Shown here one piece after another: positions 45,948-57,799 of a stretch of 64,000 nucleotides of DNA (positions are counted from its first letter, which is position 1; every line of letters begins with the position of its first letter). The stretch lies in contig BSYO01000014.1 of NCBI GenBank assembly GCA_033239525.1, forward strand, positions 13,624,021-13,688,020. Reading direction: 5' to 3'. This DNA comes from Nepenthes gracilis. Lineage: Eukaryota; Streptophyta; Magnoliopsida; Caryophyllales; Nepenthaceae. The position numbers were made by a program, and so were the translations under genes. The notes beneath the pieces were generated by a model. It was not told the DNA's origin. It was given only the letters and a program-made list of their open reading frames with translations, and made no database searches.

Positions 45948-47270
45948 GGGATGCTTATGGCCATGTGAACATCGTAGATCATGATATCGAGAATATCATG
46001 GCGGGAGATGCTGGGTTGACATATGAGGTATCTTCCGTACCTGATAGAGTCGGAAGGTGAGCATGGTGAGCATGCTTGGGAGACGTCTGTACCTTATTTG
46101 GCAGAGTCTCTGTGGACCATGGATTTTTGTCAGAGGTCAAACTTGCGAGTATCGGTAGCCTGTGTAAGTACCCAACTGTTGGGGGATATACGTAGCCTTT
46201 GGTTCACAATGGCGAAGTAAGAATCAGGAGTTTCCTTGTGATATTTTATGATTGTTGAGTACCCCATTAGTTGTATTGGTAGTATCCTTGAGTATATTCT
46301 GAGATATTCGGATTCGGCAGAATCCATATTGATTGTTATCATGATTATGTTGGTCGTTTTAGCTGATATATGGACCAGAAAAATCCCCAATCATCGTTGA
46401 TATCAAATTCCAGGGGATTACCATTGTTTATTGGCACGTTTGAAATAATATCAATCGGTTACGTGATGATTCATATATCTCATTAATGAAACCCAATAAA
46501 TGATTCTTCGCGTTAATCTTAGCGGTGTGTGTATATTTTCTTGACACTCTATGGATAAGTAAAGGAGGGTGTATGAAGACTCTACGATAATCGGGCATAT
46601 GAGAGTCCGTGAGACCGTAGAGTAGTCTATATTTTTCAATACTGATTTCATTTCGGAGGATTGAGGTCGTTGATATTGAAAAGGAATACTTATAACCTAG
46701 TGACCATCGTAGAAAATGATATTTAAAATATCATTAGCGATGGGTATCAGAGATGGTATGAGCATATTACGGGTGCAGCCTCTGGGAAGACTGTTGGGAT
46801 AGTGGGGATACCATGGATGATCTCGTTGTATTACCCAATTGTTGGGGGCCTAAATATACGGCGTTTGGTTCACTATGGTAGAATAAGGTTTAGGGAGATT
46901 CTTATTATCTCATACGGTGGTGACTTCAAATTGAGCTGATATTCAGATTCTTATTATCTCATATAATTAGTCGAGAGGGATGCTTATAGCCTAGGGACCA
47001 TCGTAGAATATGATATTTAGGATATCATTGGCGAGGGATATCAGAGATGGTATGAGCATGCTACGGATACAATCTTTGGGAGGACTGTAGGGGCAGTGGG
47101 GATACCATGGATACCAGGTAACCTCGTGGTACTCACCCAACCGTCGAGGGTGTAAATACTCGGCTTTTGGTCCACTATGGTAGAATAAGGTCCCTGGAGA
47201 CTGTTGTCGTTCATACAGTTATGACATCGTATTGAGCTGATGATCGGATTCGACGAAATCCATGTCGCTT
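45948..47270 (+). repeat. Three internal direct repeats within the 4.3-kb insertion
   Basis: Copies at about 45948-46330, 46687-46960 and 46976-47270. Shared blocks are GACCATCGTAGAAxATGATA followed by an ATTTAxxATATCAT palindrome-like core, and ACCCAACTGTTGGGGG with TTTGGTTCACTATGGTAGAA. This explains most of the apparent complexity of the region. Confidence 0.7.
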
Positions 47271-47835
47271 CCTTGATACTTAGCCATTCACGTGGCCTTC
47301 GGGTTGTGGATACGACATGTTATTAAGTCTCGGACAGTGGTTGATCTATTACCTGCTATTATTGATTTTATTTATTATTTTATTATCCGGGATGCTTAAT
47401 TGTACTTATCTATTATTGATTATGTTTACTTGCTAGGCATTCAGCTCACTCTTGTATTTTATTGGATCCTAATTAGACAGGTTGATATCAGGATCAAGGA
47501 GATCATGTGACTTTTGGGTAGCCACAAGATAGAGGTAAAATCAGAGTTTGAGGTTCTCCGAATGGGGATTTAAGATTTTTGATTTAGTTATTGTTTGACT
47601 TTTGTTATATTTTTTTTATGAGAACTGATATTTTGGGACATCGGTGTCGTTTATTGAAGTTGTTATTATTGCTATTATGGATGTTTAATTTGTGATGCAT
47701 TTATAAAGATCATTGATGATATTTTGATGATGTTGAGTTAATTAATGATATGTAATTTTTAAAATTGGAGATGATTCGAGACTTTCACCGTGACAGTCCG
47801 GGTCGGGTTCGGGGATCCGAGCTCGGGTCATCATG

Positions 47836-48530
47836 AAATCTCTATGATTTTCCATGACCGCTAATCTAGAGGGGATTAGAAAACAATTTGCAAAATATAA
47901 GATTGAAACTCAACAACTATCAATATACATAATAAATATATATTTATAGAAAAGAATGAAGGAAAAAAAATGATAAAAAATGTGTGAAAGTCCAATACAT
48001 CAAATGATCCAAGTATGTTAAAGGCTTGATTGCCAAATATCTAAATATTGAATGTCCAAATGTGATTTAGTATGCAAATTTGTAATCTATATACAAATAT
48101 TAATTCCAAATAATATGAAATTGTTCCAAATGCTCAAATATTCAACGTTAAAGAAATTCGAATATCATGTTCAAAACCTATAAATATTCCAAAGACTAAA
48201 CATTTTAAAAATACTAAATATAACACAAAAATCTCAAAATCTAAATCATGCTAAAATTTGAGAATTAGTGACCAAAAAACTAATTTTGCTGAATGGTTAT
48301 ATACACTCTCGATTAATTTTAGACCAAAATATTAATATTTAAACTTGTTGGCCAGCTGTTTTCAAAATTTTCTCTTTAGATATGGTTAAATGTCACTTTA
48401 TTTTGTCACCCGTAGATGATAAATGCAATCTTTAAGTGTAACTATTATATTAAAATATTTGAATATATTATTTTTATTTAATTATTTATAATAGTTTTCA
48501 ATAAAATATTAAATTATTTATTTAATTATT
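47836..48530. repeat. Old LTR-like repeat, copy 2, right part
   Basis: Aligns with 40085-40745 (for example GGGGATTAGAAAACAATTTG, ATCTATATACAAATATTAAT-type blocks). Confidence 0.65.
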
Positions 48531-49615
48531 TATCTACTCCTTTAGTTCGTAATGGCTACTGATCCTAGTCTCTAAAAAATAAGAATTAAATATATTTTGA
48601 TAATTTAAATTGAATGAGAATATGATAATAAATCTAAGAATACATAAATGAAATTTCCTACACAACTTTCATAAGAATTCCATATCATTGTACCTGATTA
48701 TGATCTTTAGTCCTTCTGTTATATATTTAATGCAAAAATATATACTTTATTGTTATATATATATATTTTGCTGAATATTTAGCTTACTCATTACTATTTT
48801 TAATAACTAACTCAAATGAGATATACAAGTTTTTGCTATGTGAACATGATTAAAGGATCAAGATGAGATGAAGAGCTTATATTGTTATGTTTATGGATTA
48901 TAATGTTATTTGATGACTTCGGATGAATATATTGTATTATATTGTATTATATTATATTCGGATAGTATATGGATAATGGTTAATGGATCTAATATTGTAT
49001 TTTAATTGATTAGATAATTTTGAATGATATTAGTTGATATTTTAGTTAACCAAATTGAAGTATTTTAGTTTTTGGATAGTTTTAGCATATTATAAAATAT
49101 TGAATCGATTTTCAGGATAATTTTTGAGATGTTTAAAATGACAAAATATTAAATGTCGAATAATAAGTCATGGATTAATGTGATTGTTATCTTGTGATTA
49201 TTTTAGGTTGTTTGATGAGTGATTATCAGTTATCGGATTATAATTTATGATTTATTTTCGTAGATTTGTGTACTCTAATTTTATTATTAGATATGTATCA
49301 CTCTTTATATAAGATTTAATAAGAAAGTTGGGTCGATATCGGAGTCATATGAGATAAGGCATAATTTGGATCCTATGTAAATTTTAATTTATTTTTATTA
49401 TGGTCGGTTGAGATATCAATATAAAGTTCACGTTTGAATATTATTAAATAGTTATTTGGTTTATTATTAATGGTTAAGTGTTAATATCGGGAATGGAATT
49501 TGGTATATGATAGAAATGGTATTAGAAAGTCATAAGGAGATGCCTTAATGATTAAGTTTGATTATTTTGGAATGAGATCTTAATTAGATTAATGTTTTGT
49601 GATAGAATTAAGAGA
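48531..49615 (+). other. LTR-like leader upstream of chromovirus gag
   Basis: AT-rich. 48775-48880 (GCTGAATATTTAGCTTACTC, then GATTAAAGGATCAAGATGAG) looks like the 3' part of a chromovirus LTR. I cannot place the LTR end or primer site. No gene. Confidence 0.4.
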
Positions 49616-50570
49616 TGGTAGAACACAAAAGCAACGTTAGACCAAGCTTACGCCCAGATCGTGAGGAGGAATATTTGACGATTATGGTAAGAATGACGGA
49701 TGTGATGGAATTGATAGCTCGAGGTCAACCTAACTCGGAGCCAATATTGGCGCCAATAAACCCAAGGATTATGACTTATGACCAATTTACTAATAAAGGT
49801 GCCAAAATTTATGGGTGACCCGGATTCTACAAAGGCAGAGATCTAAATCCGGAGAATCGAGAAGGTGTTTGCGGTGATTAGATATCCATAAGAGGATAAG
49901 GTGATGTTTGCTGCGTACAAACTAGAAGGTGAGGCGGATCATTGGTGGTCGATGAGGAAAAAAGCCGTGGGTTGGAAGGATGAGGAGATATTGTGAAATA
50001 TGTTCATGGAGACTTTTATGGATAAACTTTTTTCGATGAGTTTATAGGAGTAAAAGGAGGTTGAGTTTGCCCATTTACAACAAGAAAATCAGACAGTGGT
50101 GGATTATGATATCAAGTTCATGGAATTGTCTCTCTATACCCCGCATTTGATGCATAATGAAGTAAGAAATGTAAGGAAATTTTTACAAGGATTGAAAGGT
50201 GAAATTCAAATGCAGTTGGTTACTTTGAAGTTGAGAACTTATGAAAACGTGTTAGATTGAACTCTCCTATTTAAAAAGAATTTGAAAGGGAAAGATTTTT
50301 TGTATAGAAGTCAGTTAGCCTTGGAGACCAAAGTTCCGGCCAAAGTTTGGGATTAGAAGGTTCTCACAAAAAGTTAATGCTGGCGGAAGAAGGGAAGAAA
50401 GGAGCTGAAATTTAGGGTGTATTGGACCCACAATGAGTAACGCTCGTATGTTAGCAATGTGAAAAATTTCATGGAGGGAGGCCGTGCTACAAAATTTTGG
50501 GAGCTTGTTTCAACTGTGGTTAGCCCAACCATATGATCAAAAATTATCCTCATCCTACGAGATAGGAGGT
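49616..50570 (+). pseudogene. Chromovirus gag (degenerate)
   Basis: ATG at 49615-49617: MVEHKSNVRPSLRPDREEEY. The Retrotrans_gag core (PF03732) is spread over frames: AEIWIRRIEKVFAVIRYPEE, KVMFAAYKLEGEADHWW, FAHLQQENQTVVDYDIKFME and LQGLKGEIQMQL. Near 50456-50560 CEKFHGGRPCYK and CFNCG*PNHMIKNY form a zinc knuckle whose last Cys is Tyr and which has a stop. Typical of plant Tekay-type chromoviruses. Confidence 0.82.
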
Positions 50571-50639
50571 GAGGAAGTTAAGTGCTTTGGGTCAAATTTT
50601 TGCGGTGATAACACAAGATGCGAACACGTCATCTACTAT

Positions 50640-50960
50640 GGTGGAAGGTAAAATTTCTAATTTTTGGCACTTTAACACTTAAATTATTTCTAGATTCAAA
50701 GTCTACACATTTATTTATGTCTCTTAAATTTATTCACTATTCGATGTTACCCTTGAGGATTATGGACTTTGCATTAATTGTGTGATATCTACGGGATTTT
50801 TTTCGGTCACGGATATTGTATACCTTAAGTGTTTGATTTGGGTCAATGAATATGAGTTGCTGGCAGATTTGATTTTTAATTAATGCGTCAAATACTTGGA
50901 TAATGAGTCATGGATGGATTTTAATGTGCAAACAGATGGTCAATCAAAGTGGTGCAACGA
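50640..50960 (+). pseudogene. Chromovirus protease fragment
   Basis: Mixed frames read DSKSTHLFMSLKFIHY, MLPLRIMDFAL, STGFFSVTDIVYLKCLIWVN and EYELLADLILI, the order of a plant Gypsy retropepsin after its DSGATHSF site, here DSKSTHLF with the active-site Gly lost. RT, RNase H and the integrase core that should follow are missing. Confidence 0.65.
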
Positions 50961-51129
50961 AAGTGTATCGGCCCATGACCCATAGGTCACAAGACCCAGC
51001 TTGAGGGTCGATGTTGATGATCATGTGTCTTTGAAAGTATCTCCGATGAAAGAAATTTTGAGGTTTGTGGTAAAATAAAGACAAGATTTATTGAGCCATT
51101 AGAGATTTGATAGTGCATCGAAGAGGTAG

Positions 51130-51426
51130 CTAATAGATTGGCTTTATTTACAAGTTTGATGGATTGTTATGATATTTTCCATGTATCGATATTAAGGAAG
51201 TATGTATATGGGGTTTTGGTTTAGATCAAATTGAGCCATTGCAAATGGATGAGAATTGTCTTATGTGGAGGTTTTGGTTTAGATTTTGAACAGAAAAAAT
51301 CAAGTGTTGAGAAACAAGACAATTATATTGGTTAAGGTGCTGTGAAGAAACTATTCAATTGAGAAAGAAACTTGGAGACATGAGGAAGAAGTCCGGGAGA
51401 ATTATTCTTATTTGTTTGAATTTTGA
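51130..51426 (+). pseudogene. Integrase C-terminal end with chromodomain
   Basis: After a DCYDIFHVSILRKYV-like end of integrase, the frame from 51283 reads ILNRKNQVLRNKTIILVKVL, then RNYSIEKETWRHEEEVRENY and SYLFEF with a stop at 51424-51426. This is the chromodomain of plant chromoviruses, with one internal stop where Trp is expected. Such domains direct integration to particular chromatin. It is followed by TTTGATGATGAAATTTTTAT and a purine-rich AAAGAGTGGTGAAA, as expected before a 3' LTR. Confidence 0.85.
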
Positions 51427-53636
51427 GGTACGTAAAATTTTGATGATGAAATTTTTATAAAGAGTGGTGAAATATGAAGCCTAAGTCCTTTATTAATGAT
51501 AATTTTGAACAATTAAAATAATATAATTAAAATTAAGGTCAAAGGATATAAAACATTGGGTTAAAGAGTTAAAATTGGACCGATTAACTTGGTGTCCGAT
51601 GAAGGCCCAACCCATTTCTAAGCGCCAAAATCCGATGGGTTAGCACCTGAAGGATGTCTAATCTGTGATGGACCATATTCTACATCTCATCATTTATCTT
51701 AATCATAATCAATTATCTCTTTAATTATCAAATGAACCAATGATTTGTTCATTTGTCCAACTTGATGTGAAATTCCGTTGATACCATGACCAACTAAAAA
51801 TAAATACACAATGAGTCGATATTCACATGACCCAAAAGCCTTGCCACGACGATGGTAGCACCAACATCGATCCAAATACACAACAACTTCAAACATGTTA
51901 AGGAAATATGCCTCCTAAAGCTAAAAGTAATACATGATAAAAATTTGCAAAAATAAAATTCTTCATAAGGTCAACCGAACTATCTAGAAATTTTGATATC
52001 ATCAACCGATATCATATCATCTATTTGCTGACCTAGAAATTAAATTTTTTACAGCTGTATACCACAGTCCAAACACATACAAAAACTATCTAAAGTTAAC
52101 ATGACATACAAACCGACATCGGACAACGCAATACAACACCTTAAGCCTCTAAACATTTTTGGAAACCAAATTACATCACAAATCGATACCTAGAATTGGA
52201 ATTAATTACATTACAACCATTAGAATCATTAACATTGTCCAAAAATATAAACCAATAGGAATCATACATAGGAACATAAATTAAGGATTCTCGGACATTA
52301 CTCCTCATCCAATAAATATTCGTACATCTCATCTGAAGGGTTAGTAAATAGTACGAAAGTGAGCCAAATACTCAATAAGGTACAATTTATATAAAAGACA
52401 TGTATACTTTAAATTTAAATACATAATGGAAGGAATATAAATCATAATTGTGTACAAAGGTATAAAATTTGTGCTAAAAACTTATATAATAAATTTTTAA
52501 CTTTCTTATCTTTTTCTTAGTCATGAAATCAAGCTTAAATCTTACTTTCTTTTTGGACCAGAGCCGGTAGGCCTTACCAACTAAAAGAGTAGAGTATCGT
52601 AGACCGGGCTGTATATGTTCTTATATAATCAAAGGTCATACGCTCATATTCAAGATCTAAATATAGGCTGTCTACATATCACCCTAAAGATAGGACCAAA
52701 TGTGACGCTACTTCTTATTAACCTGTGATTATATAGGGTCAAAAATTAAGATCCCACTATAATATATTAAGATATGCCAAAATATATTACTCATTGAATC
52801 ATCCTTAATCCAATTTATTAATTCATGTAAAAACTCTACACTTTTTTTTAATTTTCTTAATTTTCTTATTCTTAGAGAAAATAATTATAATTTATAACAT
52901 ATTATAGAGTTTTTAGCGATAATTTTATAAATTTATACTTATACTTTTATAGGGACTTAAGCATATGACAATTGGAGTATGCAGAAATTTTAAAAATTTA
53001 AAATTCAGCACAAAATGTAAAAATTCAGCAAGAAGGGTATTTTTAACATATACCTTAATTTTTAAACTTTAATTATTAATATACATACATTTCCAACTTT
53101 CAATAAAACTTATGCTAGAGGGATTAGAATCTATATAAGTTATAGCATAAATTTTAAACCATGAACTACAGTAAAAATGCAAAAAATACAACGAAATTAG
53201 CATGTCGAGTTGTCTACAGATTTTTTTAGTTTAGGGATACACATGCAAAGACATTTCCTAATTTTTCAGAACATATATATTGTAAATTTTGAAATATAAG
53301 TGGAATACTATACGAATTTAAGGTATGAATAGTTCAAAATTTAGTAACAGTTCAACAAATAGTGTAGAAATTTGGCTTATTAATTTTATCAATAGATTAC
53401 TTAAGCATGCAGAGTATTTTTATACAAAAATTTAGTATATGTAGGAGGCTAAATCTAAATTTTTGGACATATAAGGGCTTATATATGAAATTTAAGTATT
53501 AAATAGTATCATAACTTAAAATCAAAGCATGCATGAAATTATAGCATAAAATTCAGTTCATATTTTTACTATATTTGACTTAAATATGAAGTCTCATGAA
53601 ATATCTCTTCATAATATCTCTTCATATGGTAGTTCC
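51427..53636. other. LTR debris, partly in reverse orientation
   Basis: The 3' LTR of the chromovirus may start near 51473 but no terminal match was found. At 52290-52360 the reverse complement contains GAGTATTTGGCTCACTTTCG, like 48780 and 47440, so a minus-strand chromovirus LTR fragment occupies about 52070-53600. No gene. Confidence 0.4.
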
Positions 53637-54016
53637 GCGTGGATAAGATGTCACTTCAGGTTAGAGATATTACTTGCTTGTATAACGATTGCCCAATGGT
53701 ATCAACGCCTGACTATGGTTATTGGATCAGCGTAGCTGCCATCTGAAGTAACTTATCAATTAATCCATTATGATCTTTTTAATACCTGACTATTCAGATT
53801 GTATCCATTGACTCATACATTGCATCACTAGTCTCAGGGTTTAAAAATATTTGTTATTGGGTTGTTATTATTTAGATATTTTATTCATCTGTATAATGGA
53901 TTTGGGCAAGCTTGTGTTTAACTGTATCCATCAATGGATAAATAAAAAATTAAGATGTTAATAAAAATGAAAATAAAGTAGTGCTAATGGGGCAGGGAGA
54001 CTAAGGAAAAAGAGAG

Positions 54017-54055
<39 letters not shown>

Positions 54056-54946
54056 TAAGATTTTTGATGGCTTTTTTAATATGTTTGTTGGGGAGGGAAG
54101 AGTTGGTCGGTGGTCGGTGACCGACTGCCGTTATGAATTGACTTTCCACCTCCGCAATAACTACTTTATTTGAATGGTCGGTTTTGCCCATGAGGAGGTT
54201 GGCTATCTTCCAGGGTGGGTAGGGGTAGTGTTTGGAGAATGGGAATCAGAAGTCCCCTCTTTTTGAGGATGGATTTGCCCTATTTCAAGTGGTTTTTATG
54301 GTACTCGCAGGCAACTGTAGCCACCCACGATTAGATGTCAATTAAATAAATAATATTTTATAATTTAAATATTTTGAAATAAATTATTTTTTAATTTTTT
54401 TAAAAATATTAACATCTGTTTAATTTAAAATTTAAATAAAAAAATTATTTAAAAAATATTTTTATCAGTCAAATGTCCAAATGCTTCGTTGTACCTTAAT
54501 TCACTAGGAGGCAGGGCTCAAAGGGACTTCATGCACTATTTATGTATTAAAGTTATTGGATATTAATTTAATAGTTATAAATTTTTTAAAAAACTTATTT
54601 TAAATATTTTTTTAATATTGTGTTTGGACTATTAAACTTATATTTAATGATTTATTAGATAATATGTAGCCATTATAAAATAAAATGTTAATATCTCTAA
54701 ATAATAGTAATGTAAGTGAAATGCCCTTTGTTCTCCCGTATATAATTTTTATACAATTTTATTTTAAAAAAACATAAATTTATATTCATCTAATTTCATA
54801 AATTAAAAAGAATATATTAATAAAATATAAACTATAAAATACATAATTTATCTTAAATTTGAAAGTTAAAATTATATTTCAAAAAAAAAAAAAAAGATGT
54901 TGTAGTTCTACAAATGGTAAGCATCAAGGGTCATATGAGGGCGCAC
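53637..54946. repeat. Left arm of segmental duplication, block B
   Basis: Collinear with 1710-2678 plus 15768-16070. ATTAG at 54654-54658 is the uninterrupted E1 target site. The TA microsatellite is at 54018-54050, the A-run at 54882-54896. Confidence 0.9.
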
Positions 54947-55770
54947 CTGGTAGTGTCGGAGGTAGATTTCAGCTTTGTCTTCATACGCCAAGACTTTGAC
55001 TCTCAGCGGTTGGTCTATTATATGAGTAAGACTTTGACCGACACAGAGACACGCTACCCACGTGCTGAGAAGTTGGCATTAGCGCTTATCTTTTCTGCCC
55101 GAAAACTGAGGCTTTACTTCCAGGCTCATCTTGTGGTAGTCCCAACCGACCAGCCTCTGAAGAGCATTCTGTAGAAACTCGATATTTTTGGACGGCCGGT
55201 AAAGTGGGCTATCAAATTGGAAAAGTTCGACATTTAATTCCGGTCTATGCTAACCATCAAGGGGAAGGCTCTGGCCGACTTCATCGTTGACACCATGGCA
55301 CAAATTCTTGATGAATAGCCCACTGAGGACGCAGGCTTACATGGGGAAGAGCCAGAATGGGTTGCCAACATGGACAGATCATCTATGGACTCAGGCAACG
55401 ACGCCGAATTGGTCCCGATGTCTCGAGTACTACCTTAGATTTAACTTTTCGGCCACCAACAACGTTGCCGAGTATGAAACCCTATTAGCTGAGCTAAGAC
55501 TAGCAAAAGAGTGCTCTACCAGACGACTGATCGTCTATAGCGACTCTGAGCTGGTTGGTAACTAGGTAAACGGGAGCTTCGAGGCGTGTAACTCTCACTT
55601 ATCCAAATACTTGGTTAAGGCGAAGGATGCCATTCGGAGATTTGATAAGTTGGACATTGTCCACGTCCCCAGAATTGAAAATTAGAAGGTCGACAAACTC
55701 GCCAGGGCAGTAGCGGCTGAAAACCTAGCATAGTCTGGTGAAGGGCAGCAACGGCCGAAAACCTAGGCCA
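54947..55770 (+). pseudogene. E4 first RNase H pair (extra copy)
   Basis: ORF 54914-55174 carries SEVDFSFVFIRQDFDSQRLV, YYMSKTLTDTETRYPRAEKL and PTDQPLKSIL. The archaeal-type RNase H follows as AELRLAKECSTRRLIVYSDS in ORF 55287-55565, where its VDGSS start has become MDRSS. It ends at GxxARAVAAENLA near 55730. Upstream the ORF begins with 11 codons from the block B flank. It duplicates 56800-57570. Confidence 0.83.
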
Positions 55771-56870
55771 GTAGAGGACATGCTACATGTCCCAGATCGC
55801 TCCAAGTGGCAGCATAAAGGCGGTAGGAGAGCTTGACCATTGAGATAAAGTAACCCTGCAACAAATGCAGTCTGGTGAAGTGATTGATCTAATCCCACTG
55901 AATTCGGAGAACCCGGAGAGGTGTGTACAGATCAAGGGCTCACTCACTAGGACACTGCGTAACGAGCTGGTCACGTTCTTAATATAGAATGCTGACGTCT
56001 TCGCGTGGACCCCACTGACATGCCTAGGATCCCGGCTAGAGTAATGGTCTACAAGTTAGGTCTCAATCCCAACCAAAAGCTCATTGGGCAGAAGTGGAGG
56101 AACCACTCGTTGAGAAATTGATTGCCATCCGGGAAGAGGTAAAGAAGTTGTTTGACGACGGCTTTATCAGAGAAGTCCAATACTCAGATTGACACTCCGA
56201 CGTCATCTTGGTAAAGAAAAGCAATGGAAAATGGTGAATATACGTCGACTTTACTGACGTTAACAAAGCCTGCCCAAAAGACAGCTTCCCTTTACTCATG
56301 ATTGATCTGTTAATGGACTCAACATCAAGACACAAGTTGTTGAGCTTCATGGACGCGTACTCGAGCTATAACTAGATCGGAATGAGCCTAGAGGACAAGG
56401 GGCGTGCTTCGTTCATGACAAATCAAGGCACTTACAGTTATAAGGTGATACCCTTTGGTCTAAAGAATGCAGGTGCCAATCAGCAACTGCTCGTGAATAA
56501 GATTTTCGAAAAGCAGATCGGCCGTAATATGAAAGTATACGTCGACGACATACTTATCAAGAGCAAGACTACCAATGGCCATGTTCGCGATATGACTGAA
56601 TCCTTTGAGGTGTTCCATGCGCATCAAATGAAGCTGAATCTTTTTAAGTACGTCTTCAAAGTATCCTCAAGGAAGTTCTTGGGTTTCATCATCTCTCAAT
56701 GGAGGATCGAGGCAAACTCGCAGAAGATCAAGGCCCTCACGGATATGACTCCGCCGCGGAGTGTCAAAGATGTCCAAAAGCGAATTGGACAATCAGCCTT
56801 TCTTCAAGACACTAAGGGGGCCAAAAGCAAGGGAATTCCAGTGGACTGTAGAATGTCAGGCAGCTTTTGA
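55771..56870 (+). pseudogene. E4 protease end and reverse transcriptase (degenerate)
   Basis: Begins at a junction inside the protease C-terminal linker (GACATGCTACATGTCCCAGA, equal to 19535 in E3). RT ORF 56382-56870 has SFMTNQGTYSYKVIPFGLKN and an intact YVDDI at 56538-56552, then HQMKLNLFKYVFKVSSRKFL. In-frame loss of about 20 residues after VKDVQKRIGQ removes the segment E3 shows as LVALSRFLAKSGDKY. Confidence 0.85.
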
Positions 56871-57570
56871 CAAATTGAAGCGGTACCTAGCCAGTCAGCC
56901 GTTGTTGACGTCACCCAAGAATGGAGAGGAGTTATACTTCTATCTGGCAGTGTCGGTGGTAGCTTTTAGCTCTGTTCTCATACGCTAAGACTTTGAGTCT
57001 CAGTGGTTGGTTTATTATGTGAGCAAGACGTTGACCAGCGTAGAGACGTGCTACCCATGCGCAGAGAAGTTGGCCTTAGCACATGTCTTCTCCACTTGAA
57101 AACTGAGGCTTACTTCAAGGCTCATCGCGTGGTAGTCCCAACCAACCAACCTCCGAAGAGTATTATATAGAAACTCAACATTTCTGAACGGTTGATAAAG
57201 TGGGCTATCAAATTGGGAGAGTTCAACATTGAATTCCGGCCTAGGTCAACCATCAAGGGGCAGGCTTTGGGCAATTTCATCGTCGAGATCACGATATCAA
57301 TTCGTGATGAACAGCCTACTGAGCATGTAGGATTACACAAAAAATAGCCAAAATGGGTTCTCAAAGTGGACGGATTGTCTACGAACTCAGGCAACGGCGC
57401 CAGAGTAGTCCTGAGGTCCCGAATACTCCCTCAGACTCGACTTTCCGTCCACCAACAACATTACCGAGTACGAAACTTTGTTAGCTGGGGTAAGACAAGC
57501 AAAGAGTACTCTGTCAGAAAACTGACCGTCTACAGTGACTCTGAACCGGTCGTTAACTAGGTAAATAGGA
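56800..57570 (+). pseudogene. E4 second RNase H pair
   Basis: ORF 56761-56988 has FQWTVECQAAFDKLKRYLAS and LYFYLAVSVVAFSSVLI. ORF 57366-57560 has the second RNase H as MDGLSTNSGNGARVVL and ends KLTVYSDSEPVVN. Position matches E3 20641-21420, so this is the original copy. Confidence 0.83.
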
Positions 57571-57799
57571 GTTTCGAGGTGTGCAACCCTCACTTAGCCA
57601 AATACTTGGTTAAGGCGAAGGACGCCATTTGGGGATTTGATAAGCTAGACCTGGTTCCTAAAATTAAAAACTAGAATTCTGACCAATTCGTCAAGGCAGC
57701 GGTGCCCAAAAACATAGAATAGTACTCGTGGGACATGCGGGAGGTCCTAAGCACTCCTAACACTAAGGAACATGAAGTAATGCAAATCTCTGACATAGA

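Larger units (their letters stand above)
43581..47835 (+). mobile_element. 4.3-kb insertion, probably a long chromovirus-type solo LTR
   Basis: Absent from repeat copy 1. Plus-strand features suit a very long LTR: ATTTAAGG TATA-like box at about 44213, then CTC-rich transcribed-like sequence. Near 47440 there is GCATTCAGCTCACTC followed by GACAGGTTGATATCAGGATC, a block resembled by 48780-48870 upstream of the chromovirus gag. It ends close to CACCGTGACAGTCCGGGTCG. No gag or pol. The exact ends and target duplication are not clear, so solo LTR is an inference. Confidence 0.45.
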
